64,000 bases of DNA from Planococcus sp. PAMC 21323 (lineage in GTDB: Bacteria > Bacillota > Bacilli > Bacillales_A > Planococcaceae). Under the pieces are notes generated by a model. The model did no database searches and was not told the DNA's origin. It worked only from the letters and a program-made list of their open reading frames with translations. Positions 1 through 8,308 of the stretch are shown in pieces. The stretch lies in assembly GCF_000785555.1 (NCBI RefSeq), contig NZ_CP009129.1:2170001-2234000 (forward strand). The letters run 5' to 3'. A program made the translations under genes and the position numbers. Each line of letters starts with the position of its first letter. Positions within the stretch are counted from its first letter, which is position 1.

Positions 1-170
1 CAATCAGGACACTTCTCGGCTCCGACTGTACTACAAATCGGACAACCTGCTTCTATCCGTTCAAACTCTGTTTGACATCGTAAACAAATGACTTCTTGCC
101 GTTCATTAAAAAAGATACTTCTCCAAGTTACCTGAAGTGGTATACATCGATCACATAAATAACAATTCAT
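1..170 (-). CDS. comFC: ComFC N-terminus (partial)
   Basis: This is the first 56 codons of a minus-strand gene that leaves the window at base 1. The ATG at 170 lies one base after the comFA stop and its GGGGGAG-like site sits inside the end of comFA, so the two are translationally coupled. The peptide starts MNCYLCDRC and carries further cysteine pairs (CLRC, CPIC), the zinc-finger-like start typical of ComFC/ComF phosphoribosyltransferase-fold proteins needed for natural transformation. The catalytic domain is outside the window, so the call rests on the N-terminal cysteines and on position directly after comFA. In Bacillus subtilis a comFB gene lies between them; here it is absent. Confidence 0.8.
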   Translation of the reverse strand, partial: MNCYLCDRCIPLQVTWRSIFFNERQEVICLRCQTEFERIEAGCPICSTVGAEKCPD

Positions 171-171
171 C

Positions 172-1494
172 TTATACTCCCCCGTTATAGGAAATAATCT
201 TTTTTTTAGCTTTGTCCATTTGTCGTGTTATACCATCATGGAAAAAGATGATTTCACCAGTTGGATAATCACTCGATCTACCTACTCGGCCAGAAATCTG
301 AATCAATGCTGCAGCGTCGTAAATAGCTTGTTCTGTGCCTACCACTGCAACTTGTAAATTCGGTATCGTAATACCACGTTCTAATATGGTAGACGTTAAC
401 AACCCTGGAATTTCTCCATGACGTAACTTCATGACTTTTTCTTTTCTATCTGCATCTTGTGAATGCACGGCCTCGAGAGTTGGATACTTTTTTTGAAAAA
501 TGACAATTGCTTGTTCAATCAAATCGATTGTCGGAAAAAATAAGAGGAATGGTTCTTCTTTAGCTAGTTTTTCATCAACCCACACGGATAATTTCTTAGG
601 AATTTGCCCTTTCGCAAACGCTTGATTATATCTCCATAAAGGCGCAAACTTCGGAACCGGTAATGAATGTCCGTGAAATCGCTTAAATATTTGGGATACA
701 TTTGTTACTTGTTTTACTAACTGATTTGAAGGTGTTGCCGAGACATACACAATTGGGGTATCTTTTTTCTTTGCTTTGACTACAGCTCTTTTTAATGATT
801 TTTCATAGGAATAAGGGAACGCATCTGCCTCATCTACAATCATGACATCAAAAGCATTTTCAAAACGATACAATTGATGTGTCGTTGCAATTACCAACTG
901 CGCAAAACCCAGTTCTGCAGGAGCATCTCCATATAAACTATGAATAGTGGTGGTCGGAAACGCCTCACGTAATCGTGGAGTCAATTCTAATACTACATCT
1001 GTTCTGGGGGCGGCAAGACAAACACGCAACCCCATTTTTAAAGCTTCAAAGATTGGGGGAAACAATAACTCAGTTTTACCCGCTCCGCAAACTGCATAAA
1101 GAAGATGATCATTTTTCTGTAGAATACTTTGTTGAATTTCGTGTGAGGCTCTTTGTTGTAGGGGAGTTAAGTTGCCAATCCAACTAAATGAATGACTTTG
1201 AAGAAGATTTGTTGAGGGAAGCGCCCACGTAAGCAATTCTGTACAAGAACTGATGCGCCCCATTTTGATACAATGCCGACAATAATGACAAATTTGTTTG
1301 CATGCATCGCAATAAAATGAAACTATTTTTCCAGTTGATTGTTCGAGGCATCTTATACATTGTTTTTCGTCTGTAATTCCGAAACGAGTACTGATGGAGC
1401 CATCTAATATCGCTTGTTCTACTTGCTCTTTTGGGACAGGCATAAAATCTCTATGCCATATTCTCCCCGTTAGAAATTCTTCTAATTGTTTCAT
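172..1494 (-). CDS. comFA: ComFA, competence DNA-uptake ATPase
   Basis: A 440-residue DEAD-box-like helicase/translocase, thought to power inward movement of single-stranded DNA during transformation. A cysteine cluster near residues 46-85 (CIRC, CDAC, CHYC, CRHC) is the ComFA zinc-binding region. It is followed by Walker A (VCGAGKTELL, about 137-146), a DEAD box (MIVDEADAF, about 218-226) and the late helicase motifs ILERGITIP and QISGRVGRS. The frame extends two codons upstream to a TTG at 1500, but AGGTGG sits six bases before the ATG at 1494 and directly abuts the TTG, so the ATG is preferred. It lies downstream of degV on the same strand, as in Bacillus. Confidence 0.93.
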   Translation of the reverse strand: MKQLEEFLTGRIWHRDFMPVPKEQVEQAILDGSISTRFGITDEKQCIRCLEQSTGKIVSFYCDACKQICHYCRHCIKMGRISSCTELLTWALPSTNLLQSHSFSWIGNLTPLQQRASHEIQQSILQKNDHLLYAVCGAGKTELLFPPIFEALKMGLRVCLAAPRTDVVLELTPRLREAFPTTTIHSLYGDAPAELGFAQLVIATTHQLYRFENAFDVMIVDEADAFPYSYEKSLKRAVVKAKKKDTPIVYVSATPSNQLVKQVTNVSQIFKRFHGHSLPVPKFAPLWRYNQAFAKGQIPKKLSVWVDEKLAKEEPFLLFFPTIDLIEQAIVIFQKKYPTLEAVHSQDADRKEKVMKLRHGEIPGLLTSTILERGITIPNLQVAVVGTEQAIYDAAALIQISGRVGRSSDYPTGEIIFFHDGITRQMDKAKKKIISYNGGV

Positions 1495-1534
1495 TTTCAA
1501 CCACCTTTCGATAGAGAAAAAGCCTTAGCAGGTA

Positions 1535-2368
1535 TTATTTTTCTACCCAACCAAGACCCATCGCTCCTTCTCCTAAATGTGTACCAATAACTGGTCCAAA
1601 ACATGAAATTTCAAATTCTACATGCGGGCAACTAATTTGCAATTCTTTTTGCCACTGCTTGGCTTCTTCCAACCGATTTGCATGTATGACTGTTGCTTTT
1701 AGCTTTTTATCATCTTTACTCGCATCTTTTAATAAGCCAACTATGCGATTCATCGCTTTTTTGCGTGTTCTAATTTTTTCAAATGGAACAATAACTTTGT
1801 CTTGGAAATGTAAAATCGGTTTGATTTGTAACATCCCTCCAACTAAAGCTTGTGCACCGGATAATCGTCCTCCACGCTGCAAATGCTTTAAATCTTCAAC
1901 CATGAAATATGCACGCAATGTTTTTTTCATTTCATGTAATTCGGCTAAAATTTCTTGAGCACTTGCTCCATCCTTAGCCATTTCGGCTGCCTTTACTGCA
2001 TAAAATCCTTGCAATGCACACGCCAACTCAGAATCGAACGAATAAACTTTTACGCCACCTACCATTTCAGCTGCCTGCATTGAACCTGCATACGTTCCAC
2101 TGATGCCACTTGATAAATGAATGGAAATAACCTCATCATAGTCAACTGAAAGTTGCTCATATAATTTAACGAATTCGCCTAATGATGGCTGTGAAGTTTT
2201 TGGAAGTTCTTCCTTAGATTTTTGATAAAATTCTTCTACTATTAAATCAACTTCCTTAAAAGATTGATTTCCAAAAGTGACTTCCAAAGAAATCGTATGA
2301 ATATCGAGCTTTTCTAGTGTTTCTTTCGGTAAATAAGACGTACTATCTGTTACAATTACTATTTTCAT
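1535..2368 (-). CDS. degV: DegV family fatty-acid-binding protein
   Basis: A 277-residue DegV protein. Family members bind a fatty acid in the cleft between two domains and some serve as FakB subunits of fatty acid kinase; the specific role here is not shown by sequence. The start MKIVIVTDSTSYL is the classic DegV opening, with SSGISGTY near residue 90 and RGGRLSGAQALVGG near 155-170. The frame is open further upstream, but GAGGAGG ten bases before the ATG at 2368 and the family's usual length (about 280) fix this start. It precedes comFA by 40 bases on the same strand, matching the Bacillus degV-comF arrangement. Confidence 0.92.
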   Translation of the reverse strand: MKIVIVTDSTSYLPKETLEKLDIHTISLEVTFGNQSFKEVDLIVEEFYQKSKEELPKTSQPSLGEFVKLYEQLSVDYDEVISIHLSSGISGTYAGSMQAAEMVGGVKVYSFDSELACALQGFYAVKAAEMAKDGASAQEILAELHEMKKTLRAYFMVEDLKHLQRGGRLSGAQALVGGMLQIKPILHFQDKVIVPFEKIRTRKKAMNRIVGLLKDASKDDKKLKATVIHANRLEEAKQWQKELQISCPHVEFEISCFGPVIGTHLGEGAMGLGWVEK

Positions 2369-2435
2369 TAATAAATCAGCCTCCTCTCTTAGTTTATCAA
2401 AATTTACCATGGAAATGACATAAATAAAAAAGACT

Positions 2436-2469
2436 AAATGAAAAAGCCCCCGCAACACGCGGAAGACTT
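2436..2469 (-). terminator. Terminator of the lipoprotein gene
   Basis: Read on the minus strand, AAAAGTCTTCCGC, a GTGTT loop and GCGGGGGCTTTTT form a stem with G-U pairs and one bulge, followed by a T-rich tail. It starts at the stop codon of the upstream lipoprotein gene and separates it from degV. Confidence 0.7.
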
Positions 2470-3051
2470 TTATTGATCGCCAACGAGATGCACGCCGCTT
2501 ACTTTCCATTCATCGTCTTCTTTTTTAAAAACAACTACTTGGCGGGCCGACTGTTCGATAGCATCATCGGAATTTGCAGCTTTCATTTTCACATTTAAAG
2601 CAGCAAAAACTTCGGCGCGGTTTTCTTCGTATTTTACGATGGTTTCATCACTTGTCTCATATACACTATCATAGGCTTTAAAAGCTTGAGTTAAAGCTTC
2701 TTTATCTTCTTCCCGATCAAATCCATCAGGGTTTTGTGCAATCGTGTTCATATAACGATCAATATCTTCAGAGTTAAATGCCGCGATATATTCTTTATAA
2801 GCAGCAAATAATTCGTTAGCCGGCTCTTCTGGTACTTCCGCTGCTATAATATTACCTTCATCATCTACAGTAAAACCAACATCTTTTTTCTTTTCTTCTT
2901 TATCTTCAACAATGCCGTGATCGATCGCATTGTTTTCATTAGCTGCATTTCCATCTTCAACCGTATTTTCATTGACTGAAGACTCATCGGAATCCGAACA
3001 TGCAGCGAGCGTTACAATAATACCAATCGCTAATAACATTTTTTTCATCAT
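2470..3051 (-). CDS. Lipoprotein with NTF2-like domain
   Basis: A 193-residue lipoprotein. MMKKMLLAIGIIVTLAACS is a type II signal peptide with lipobox LAAC. An acidic, Asn/Glu-rich linker of about 60 residues leads to a domain (about 85-190) whose pattern, a helix with YIAAFNSEDIDRYM, then EVFAALNVKM and RQVVVFKKEDDEWKVSGVH, resembles the SnoaL/NTF2-like cone fold often found in secreted Bacillales proteins. That assignment is by pattern only and no catalytic residues are claimed. AGGAGG precedes the two tandem ATGs at 3051. It is a single-gene unit with its own terminator, lying between degV and the exonuclease gene. Confidence 0.75.
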   Translation of the reverse strand: MMKKMLLAIGIIVTLAACSDSDESSVNENTVEDGNAANENNAIDHGIVEDKEEKKKDVGFTVDDEGNIIAAEVPEEPANELFAAYKEYIAAFNSEDIDRYMNTIAQNPDGFDREEDKEALTQAFKAYDSVYETSDETIVKYEENRAEVFAALNVKMKAANSDDAIEQSARQVVVFKKEDDEWKVSGVHLVGDQ

Positions 3052-3180
3052 GCATTCCTCCTGCGCTTTATTTTGCCATAGGGAGATAGCGAATACAATG
3101 AAGAAACTGTGTCATCTGTCAAAACGGAATTTTTTTCTATTTTGCGATACACTAGTACATACATAAAAGGAGGGGCTCAT

Positions 3181-3789
3181 TTGGAAAAAAGAGATGCTCG
3201 ACAAATTCTGGAACAAAAAATGAAAGAAACACGTCCACAGTGGCGCCGGAAACAAACTGCACAACCTAAAAAATATAAATCAAGTATGCAAAAGGTAGAA
3301 AACTATGTAGTCTTGGATTTTGAAACTACTGGCTTACGTGCAGGAAATGATAAAATCATTCAAATCGGTGCCGTTAAATACATGAACCATGAGCGGAAAG
3401 ACACAATGTATTTAATGGTCAATCCTCAATGTTTTATTTCTAGTACCATTACTCGTATAACTGGAATTACCAATAAAGATGTAGAAAATGCGCCAGTTAT
3501 TGAAGAAATTGCCCCCGAGCTCGTTGCATTTATTGATGGGTTGCCGATTATTGCACACAACGCACCTTTTGATATGGGTTTTCTCTATGCGCTTGAAGAC
3601 ATTACACCGATTCCCGAATACACAGTAATAGACACCGTTCGTTTAGCAAGAAAAGCGATCACGCAAACACCTAATCACAAACTAACAACCTTGACCGCCT
3701 TTTTAAAACTCGAACACGATGCCCACGATGCACTTGGCGATTGCTTAGCAACTGCAGCCATCTATCAATACTGCTACGACAGGTTATAA
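3181..3789 (+). CDS. DEDDh 3'-5' exonuclease, DnaQ/PolC-type
   Basis: A 202-residue exonuclease-fold protein with all five DEDDh residues: D46 and E48 in VLDFETTGL, D131 in AHNAPFDMG, and H182 and D187 in HDALGD. Proteins of this size act on 3' ends of DNA or RNA, as proofreading epsilon-like subunits or stand-alone nucleases; the substrate cannot be told from sequence. A basic N-terminal tail (residues 1-38, rich in Lys/Arg) precedes the domain. The start is the TTG at 3181 with AAAAGGAGGGG just upstream; the frame is open further 5' but without a site. It is transcribed against its neighbours and followed directly by the repeat array. Confidence 0.88.
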   Translation: MEKRDARQILEQKMKETRPQWRRKQTAQPKKYKSSMQKVENYVVLDFETTGLRAGNDKIIQIGAVKYMNHERKDTMYLMVNPQCFISSTITRITGITNKDVENAPVIEEIAPELVAFIDGLPIIAHNAPFDMGFLYALEDITPIPEYTVIDTVRLARKAITQTPNHKLTTLTAFLKLEHDAHDALGDCLATAAIYQYCYDRL

Positions 3790-4241
3790 GAAAAGCGGAA
3801 GCAGCCGTCTTAGATTCGACGGGCATAAGACACTTCAGCGGAGCGGCATCTTTTCAGCCGCACAGCTGGAGTGACTTATGACCCTAGAATCTGGCTGCTG
3901 GAGCCTGGACATAGAAAAGCGGAGGCGTCTGTTCAGCTCCGACAGGCATAAGACAGACCAGCAGTGTGGCGTTCTTTGCCACGCAGTTGGTCTGGCTTAT
4001 GTCCCGAGGAGCTAGGCGCTGGAGCCTGGACATAGAAAAGCGGAAGTGCCTGTTCAGCTCCGACAGGCATAAGACAGACCAGCAGTGTGGCGTTCTTTGC
4101 CACGCAGTTGGTCTGGCTTATGTCCCAAGGAGCTAGGCGCTGGAGCCTGGAAATAGAAAAGCGGAAGCAGCCGTCTTAGATTCGACGGGCATAAGACACT
4201 TCAGCGGAGCAGCATCTTTTCAGCCGCACAGCTGGAGTGAC
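3790..4241. repeat. Array of four structured intergenic repeats (A-B-B-A')
   Basis: Four head-to-tail units each begin with GAAAAGCGG: unit 1 3790-3913 (124 bp), unit 2 3914-4034 (121 bp), unit 3 4035-4155 (121 bp) and unit 4 4156-4241 (86 bp, truncated). Units 2 and 3 differ at five positions; units 1 and 4 differ at one over the shared 86 bp. The full units end in GGAGCCTGG. Each is a long imperfect inverted repeat: CATAAGAC pairs with the later CTTATG, AGCTCC or AGATTC pairs with GGAGCT or GAATCT, and family B has the apical hairpin GTGGC-GTTCTTT-GCCAC. No plausible protein is encoded. It resembles multicopy intergenic palindromes I associate with Planococcaceae genomes. Confidence 0.85.
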
Positions 4242-4280
4242 ATTTTTCGATAGAAATCGCTCAACAGTAATAAACAAAAA

Positions 4281-4318
4281 AATGAGGAATCTGCCTAAAG
4301 GCAAATTCCTCATTTTTT
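4281..4318 (-). terminator. degU terminator
   Basis: AATGAGGAATCTGCC-TAAA-GGCAAATTCCTCATT is a 15-bp hairpin with one mismatch, ending one base before the degU stop codon and flanked by A/T tracts on both sides. Confidence 0.88.
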
Positions 4319-4319
4319 A

Positions 4320-4994
4320 TTATCTAACTTCAACCCAACCATTTTTGATAGCAGTTACAACTGCTTGAGTTCGGTCATTCACTTGCATTTTCTGCAAAAT
4401 ACTTGATACGTGGTTTTTGACTGTTTTTTCAGAGATAAATAAGGTTTCACCAATCACACGATTACTTTGACCGTCTGTTAATAGTTGAAGTACTTCGCTT
4501 TCGCGTTTTGTCAACAGGTGATATGGGCGACGAATTTCCGTTTGATGGAAAGAACCTTTGTTTTCACGTTCGCTTAAACGACGGAATTCCATTACCAAGT
4601 TGCGCGTAACTTTAGGGTGTAAATAAGATCCACCTTTTGCTACCACTTTAATCGCTTGAATAATAGCATCTGCATCCATTTCTTTCAACATATAACCTAA
4701 AGCACCGGTTTTCAAAGCATGAGTTACATACGACTCATCATCGTGAATCGACAGCATAATGACTTTAGCGTCAGGGAATTGAGCAATCAATTCCGCTGTA
4801 GCCTCTACACCATTTTTTTGTGGCATATTGATATCCATCAAAACTACATCCGGTCTGTTTTCTTCGTATAATTTAATAACTTCGCCACCGTCGCCACCTT
4901 CAGCAACGACTTCAAACGAACTTTCAAAATCTAAAATTCTTTTTACACCTTCACGAAATAATTGGTGATCGTCAATGATAATTATTTTTGTCAT
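4320..4994 (-). CDS. degU: DegU response regulator
   Basis: A 224-residue NarL/FixJ-family regulator controlling exoenzymes, competence and motility in Bacillus. The receiver domain (1-120) has the acidic pocket D8/D9, phospho-acceptor D54 in VLMDINMP, and the switch lysine K104 in YMLKEMD. A linker leads to a LuxR-type HTH (about 158-210: [26 protein letters not shown]). The length equals that of known DegU. It follows degS by 27 bases, so the pair is one operon read from upstream of degS. A strong terminator follows. Confidence 0.97.
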   Translation of the reverse strand: MTKIIIIDDHQLFREGVKRILDFESSFEVVAEGGDGGEVIKLYEENRPDVVLMDINMPQKNGVEATAELIAQFPDAKVIMLSIHDDESYVTHALKTGALGYMLKEMDADAIIQAIKVVAKGGSYLHPKVTRNLVMEFRRLSERENKGSFHQTEIRRPYHLLTKRESEVLQLLTDGQSNRVIGETLFISEKTVKNHVSSILQKMQVNDRTQAVVTAIKNGWVEVR

Positions 4995-5021
4995 TATGTC
5001 GTCCTCCTCGATTACCCTAAC

Positions 5022-6167
5022 TTACATACCCTTTTTAAAAGGTATATGAAACATTAATATCGTTCCGTTACCAGGTGAGGAATTGATAATCAATTTGCCT
5101 TCGACTAACTCAATTCGTTCTCTCATGCCTGTTAATCCAAAAGACTGATTTTTCACAATACCTTGATCAAAACCCGCACCATTGTCTGTAACTATAATTT
5201 GCACTTGGTTCTTTAGCCATTTCATCTCTATTGTAATGTCATTCGATTTGCCATGGCGGATTGCATTTGATATTCCCTCTTGAACGAGGCGGAAAATGGT
5301 TGTTTCATAATTATTAGGCAACCGAACTTCTTTTCCGCTTGAAAGAAACTGTAAATTAATATCTTTATTGTATTCTTCAATTGTGTCCACGTACTTCCTT
5401 AAAGTTGGTACAAGTCCAAGATCATCTAAAGTCATAGGTCGCAAATCGTAAATAATTCTTCTCACTTCAGTTAATGCTTGTCTTACCATGTCTTTCAATG
5501 AAGTAATTTCCTGAAATGCAGGTTCAGGACCTTTTTCGCGATACGTTCTCTCAATTAGATCAGAACGAAGCAGAACATTCGCCATCATCTGAGCTGGTCC
5601 ATCATGAATTTCTCTAGATAATCTTTTTCTTTCTTCTTCTTGCACCTCGATAATACGGAGGCTATAATCTTGAAATGACTTATTCTTGTCGATAGCTTCG
5701 TCGACATCTTCATAATCTGAAGTCAAATAACTACTAGCGACATTTATTTGATTGACAAAACGTTCTGTTCGTTCAATCGTTTGAAGTAACACTTGAAGCC
5801 GCCGTTGCAACTTATCCCGTTTTTGACGACATTTTTTTTCTTCGTTTCGATTTAGGGATAATTCTAATTGAAGAGCGTTTGCCTGTTCGTATACTTGACG
5901 CACTTGACTCTCTGTAAAAGAGCTGAAAAACTGAGACACTTCTGCTAAACGCCTTCTAGCTGCACGCGTTTTTTCTTCTAAAAGATCACCTGCTTCAACA
6001 ATAATTGAAATTTCCACACGAACATCTTCTAGTTCATTTTTCATCTCTTCATAACTTTGGCGACTTTCTTCACTAATGACGAAAATATCTTGTTTTGCCT
6101 GTTCCATTCCTGCAACCATCGCATCAAAAATAGAATCAGGTGCATTTCCACTGATTTTTTTTGTCAT
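5022..6167 (-). CDS. degS: DegS sensor histidine kinase
   Basis: A 381-residue cytoplasmic kinase without membrane segments, partner of DegU. Residues 1-160 hold an N-terminal sensor region with a coiled coil (about 40-135, rich in Lys, Glu and Arg heptads). The HisKA_3 box SREIHDGPAQ places the phospho-accepting histidine at H188. The ATPase domain has the N box around N301 (EGISNAIRHGKS), DNGAGFD at 328-334 and the glycine-rich SFGLTGMRER at 342-351. The arrangement and length match Bacillus DegS. The ATG at 6167 is followed by MTKKISGNAPD. Transcription diverges from yvyE. Confidence 0.97.
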   Translation of the reverse strand: MTKKISGNAPDSIFDAMVAGMEQAKQDIFVISEESRQSYEEMKNELEDVRVEISIIVEAGDLLEEKTRAARRRLAEVSQFFSSFTESQVRQVYEQANALQLELSLNRNEEKKCRQKRDKLQRRLQVLLQTIERTERFVNQINVASSYLTSDYEDVDEAIDKNKSFQDYSLRIIEVQEEERKRLSREIHDGPAQMMANVLLRSDLIERTYREKGPEPAFQEITSLKDMVRQALTEVRRIIYDLRPMTLDDLGLVPTLRKYVDTIEEYNKDINLQFLSSGKEVRLPNNYETTIFRLVQEGISNAIRHGKSNDITIEMKWLKNQVQIIVTDNGAGFDQGIVKNQSFGLTGMRERIELVEGKLIINSSPGNGTILMFHIPFKKGM

Positions 6168-6322
6168 TTTAAAACCGCCTTAGCTTTACTGACTGTGTCT
6201 AGGTATATGACTTGCTTCTTTATACCTTGTCGGTTGTAATAAGTATATCACTATATACGCAAGTCAATGTTAAATATACATTACAAATTATCTGATTTCA
6301 TTTTACAACAGGAGGAGTTAAA

Positions 6323-6958
6323 TTGCGAGAAAATTACACAACTGTAGGTGATTCTGGCAGTGCAGAAATACTTATCCAAAAATCTAGGTTCATTGGGCAT
6401 GTTGCACGGGCTGAAACTGAACAGCAAGCCATTGCATTTATCGATTCTATAAAACTCCTACATAAAACTGCTACCCACAATTGTTCAGCTTACATGATTG
6501 GCGAGCACGACTCAATTCAAAAGGCAAATGACGACGGTGAACCAAGTGGCACTGCTGGATTTCCCATGCTCGAAGTTTTAAAAAAGCAGGGATTAAAAGA
6601 TACTGTTGTGGTTGTTACACGTTATTACGGTGGTATCAAACTCGGCAGTGGCGGATTGATAAGAGCATACGGCAAAGCCGTGTCTTCCGCACTTTCATCA
6701 GTTGGAATAGTTGACAGAAAGATGCATCATCTTATAAAGACTTCTATTGACTACACATGGCTTGGAAAGCTTGAAAATGAAATTCGCCAGTCACCCTTTC
6801 CACTTGATCACTTAGAATACACTGAAGGGGTAGACCTGTATATTTATGTCCCTATTGAAAAAGAAAAAGAATTTATCGAATGGATAAACGGATTAACAAA
6901 TGGACAGGCACAGATTAGGATTGTTGACAGTCAATTCCTCGAATTTAAATTACCTTGA
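6323..6958 (+). CDS. yvyE: YigZ/IMPACT family protein YvyE
   Basis: A 211-residue member of the UPF0029/IMPACT family. The N-terminal domain carries the family signature DDGEPSGTAGFPML (about 72-85) and TRYYGGIKLGSGGLIRAYGKA (about 98-118); the C-terminal DUF1949-like ferredoxin fold ends in QAQIRIVDSQFLEF. The biochemical role in bacteria is not settled; yeast and mammalian relatives modulate translation control. The start is TTG at 6323 with GGAGGAG six bases upstream. It is divergent from degS with about 155 bases between, as in Bacillus. Confidence 0.92.
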   Translation: MRENYTTVGDSGSAEILIQKSRFIGHVARAETEQQAIAFIDSIKLLHKTATHNCSAYMIGEHDSIQKANDDGEPSGTAGFPMLEVLKKQGLKDTVVVVTRYYGGIKLGSGGLIRAYGKAVSSALSSVGIVDRKMHHLIKTSIDYTWLGKLENEIRQSPFPLDHLEYTEGVDLYIYVPIEKEKEFIEWINGLTNGQAQIRIVDSQFLEFKLP

Positions 6959-6968
6959 ATTGTTTTCG

Positions 6969-6997
6969 TTTACGCATTCCCCAAACCACTGTATAAT
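6969..6997 (+). promoter_or_regulatory. SigA-type promoter of lytR
   Basis: TTTACG (6969-6974), a 17-base spacer and a perfect TATAAT (6992-6997), 128 bases before the lytR start. It is a good match to the vegetative consensus. The leader between it and lytR contains a short stretch (ATAGAAAAGCGG at about 7061) resembling the start of the repeats at 3790. Confidence 0.75.
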
Positions 6998-7125
6998 ATC
7001 AAAAGCACAGAAAAATGAAATAATCACCTTACTAAATGGAGTTAAAAACTCATCATACAAATAGAAAAGCGGATTGATCTGACCTAAGAACTCGGCCATC
7101 CTATAATGCATAGAGGAGCAATTAC

Positions 7126-8160
7126 ATGAACCGGAAATATCATCGGGAAACTAAAAACGACAAGAAACGAACCATCCTTATAATAATTGCTACCTTAGCT
7201 GCTTCTTTACTTATTTGTGTTTCTGCATATGGTATATATTTAATCAAAAAAGCGGAAACTGCTGTTGATACCGCCTTTGAACCAGTCGGCAACTTAAATG
7301 AGGACATTGAGCCACTAACGGATAATGTCTCCATTTTATTTATTGGTGTAGATGATAGCGAGGAACGTAATCAAAGCAACAACAATATTAGATCCGACGC
7401 ACTAGTCCTTGCGACTTTAAACAATGAAGACAAATCAATTAAACTGGTTAGTATCCCACGCGACACATATACTTTTATTCCTGATAGTGGAAAAGAAGAT
7501 AAAATTACTCATGCCTATGCTTATAATGGTCCAAGTTCTACTATTGAAAGTGTTGAAAATCTATTAGAAGTTCCGGTTGATTATTATCTTCGGATGAACT
7601 TTGATGCATTTATCGAAGTTGTTGACGCTCTCGGCGGGATTAAGGTCGAAGTGCCATACGATATTACTGAACAAGATGAAAATGACTCACAAGATGCAAT
7701 CGAATTAAAAGAAGGAATCCAATTTCTCAACGGCAGTGAGGCACTTGCTCTTGCAAGAACTCGACATTATGATAACGATATCGAACGTGGGAAACGTCAA
7801 CAGGCGATACTAGAATCCATTATGAACAGAGCTTTATCAGTTGGCTCTATCGCAAAGTACGGAGATGTTTTTCAAGCAGTCGGAGACAACATGAAAACAG
7901 ATCTCTCTTTTAAAAACATAAGCTCGTTGTTTGAATATGCTAAAAACGGTAAGCCAGATATAGAGATGATAACGCTTGATGGCTATGATGATATGTCTAC
8001 AGGAATTTACTATTACAAGCTTAAAGAAGAATCATTGACAGAAATACAAGACATTCTACAAAGTCATCTTGGATTAAAATCTGACACATCGAATTTAACC
8101 CAAGTGGAAACAAATTTAGAAATTGCAGACTTTCAAACTGAAGATATAAAAACACCATAG
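7126..8160 (+). CDS. lytR: LytR-CpsA-Psr (LCP) wall-polymer ligase
   Basis: A 344-residue membrane-anchored LCP protein. A basic cytoplasmic tail and one membrane helix (about 16-40) are followed by the extracellular LCP domain. Visible hallmarks are LFIGVDDS (71-78), the arginine and aspartate of IRSDALVLATL (88-98), VSIPRDTY (108-115) with the phosphate-binding Arg, and ALARTRHYDNDIERGKRQQ near residue 205-223. LCP enzymes move teichoic acid or other glycopolymers from undecaprenyl phosphate to peptidoglycan. It faces tagO, which starts wall teichoic acid synthesis, so the two probably act in the same pathway. GAGGAG precedes the ATG. Confidence 0.93.
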   Translation: MNRKYHRETKNDKKRTILIIIATLAASLLICVSAYGIYLIKKAETAVDTAFEPVGNLNEDIEPLTDNVSILFIGVDDSEERNQSNNNIRSDALVLATLNNEDKSIKLVSIPRDTYTFIPDSGKEDKITHAYAYNGPSSTIESVENLLEVPVDYYLRMNFDAFIEVVDALGGIKVEVPYDITEQDENDSQDAIELKEGIQFLNGSEALALARTRHYDNDIERGKRQQAILESIMNRALSVGSIAKYGDVFQAVGDNMKTDLSFKNISSLFEYAKNGKPDIEMITLDGYDDMSTGIYYYKLKEESLTEIQDILQSHLGLKSDTSNLTQVETNLEIADFQTEDIKTP

Positions 8161-8173
8161 TGAATAGGTAGTG

Positions 8174-8219
8174 ACCCCTTAATGTTAGAGTTCAAATCTA
8201 ACTTTCGGGGTATTTTTTT
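8174..8219 (+). terminator. lytR terminator
   Basis: ACCCC...GTTAGA-gttcaaa-TCTAAC...GGGGT followed by ATTTTTTTA, 13 bases after the lytR stop. Confidence 0.85.
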
Positions 8220-8264
8220 ATCCAAATTACTTCCCCCGAAATAGCTTCATCCTATTTCTCAAAA

Positions 8265-8308
8265 AAAAAGAGTAAATTTGAAGCATATGCTTCAAATTTA
8301 CTCTTTTT
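8265..8308 (-). terminator. tagO terminator
   Basis: A perfect 44-base palindrome centred on GCATATGC, with arms of the type AAAAAGAGTAAATTTGAAG, overlaps the tagO stop codon at 8307-8309. Runs of A on the left give a T-tail on the minus strand, and T-runs on the right would also serve transcripts from lytR. Confidence 0.9.

Noticed and set aside
1495-1500. TTG at 1500 as the comFA start
   Set aside because: The ribosome site AGGTGG touches the TTG; the ATG at 1494 has correct spacing.
3790-4241. The four GAAAAGCGG units as CRISPR, tRNA or rRNA remnants
   Set aside because: Units abut with no spacers, and neither cloverleaf nor rRNA signatures are visible.
6180-6320. Specific promoters in the degS-yvyE divergent region
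   Set aside because: TTGACT and TTGCTT-like boxes exist on both strands but spacing is ambiguous (for example 14 or 16 bases for degS), so none was listed.
7061-7110. Another copy of the 3790-type repeat before lytR
   Set aside because: Only about 12 bases (ATAGAAAAGCGG) match, and the inverted-repeat body is missing.
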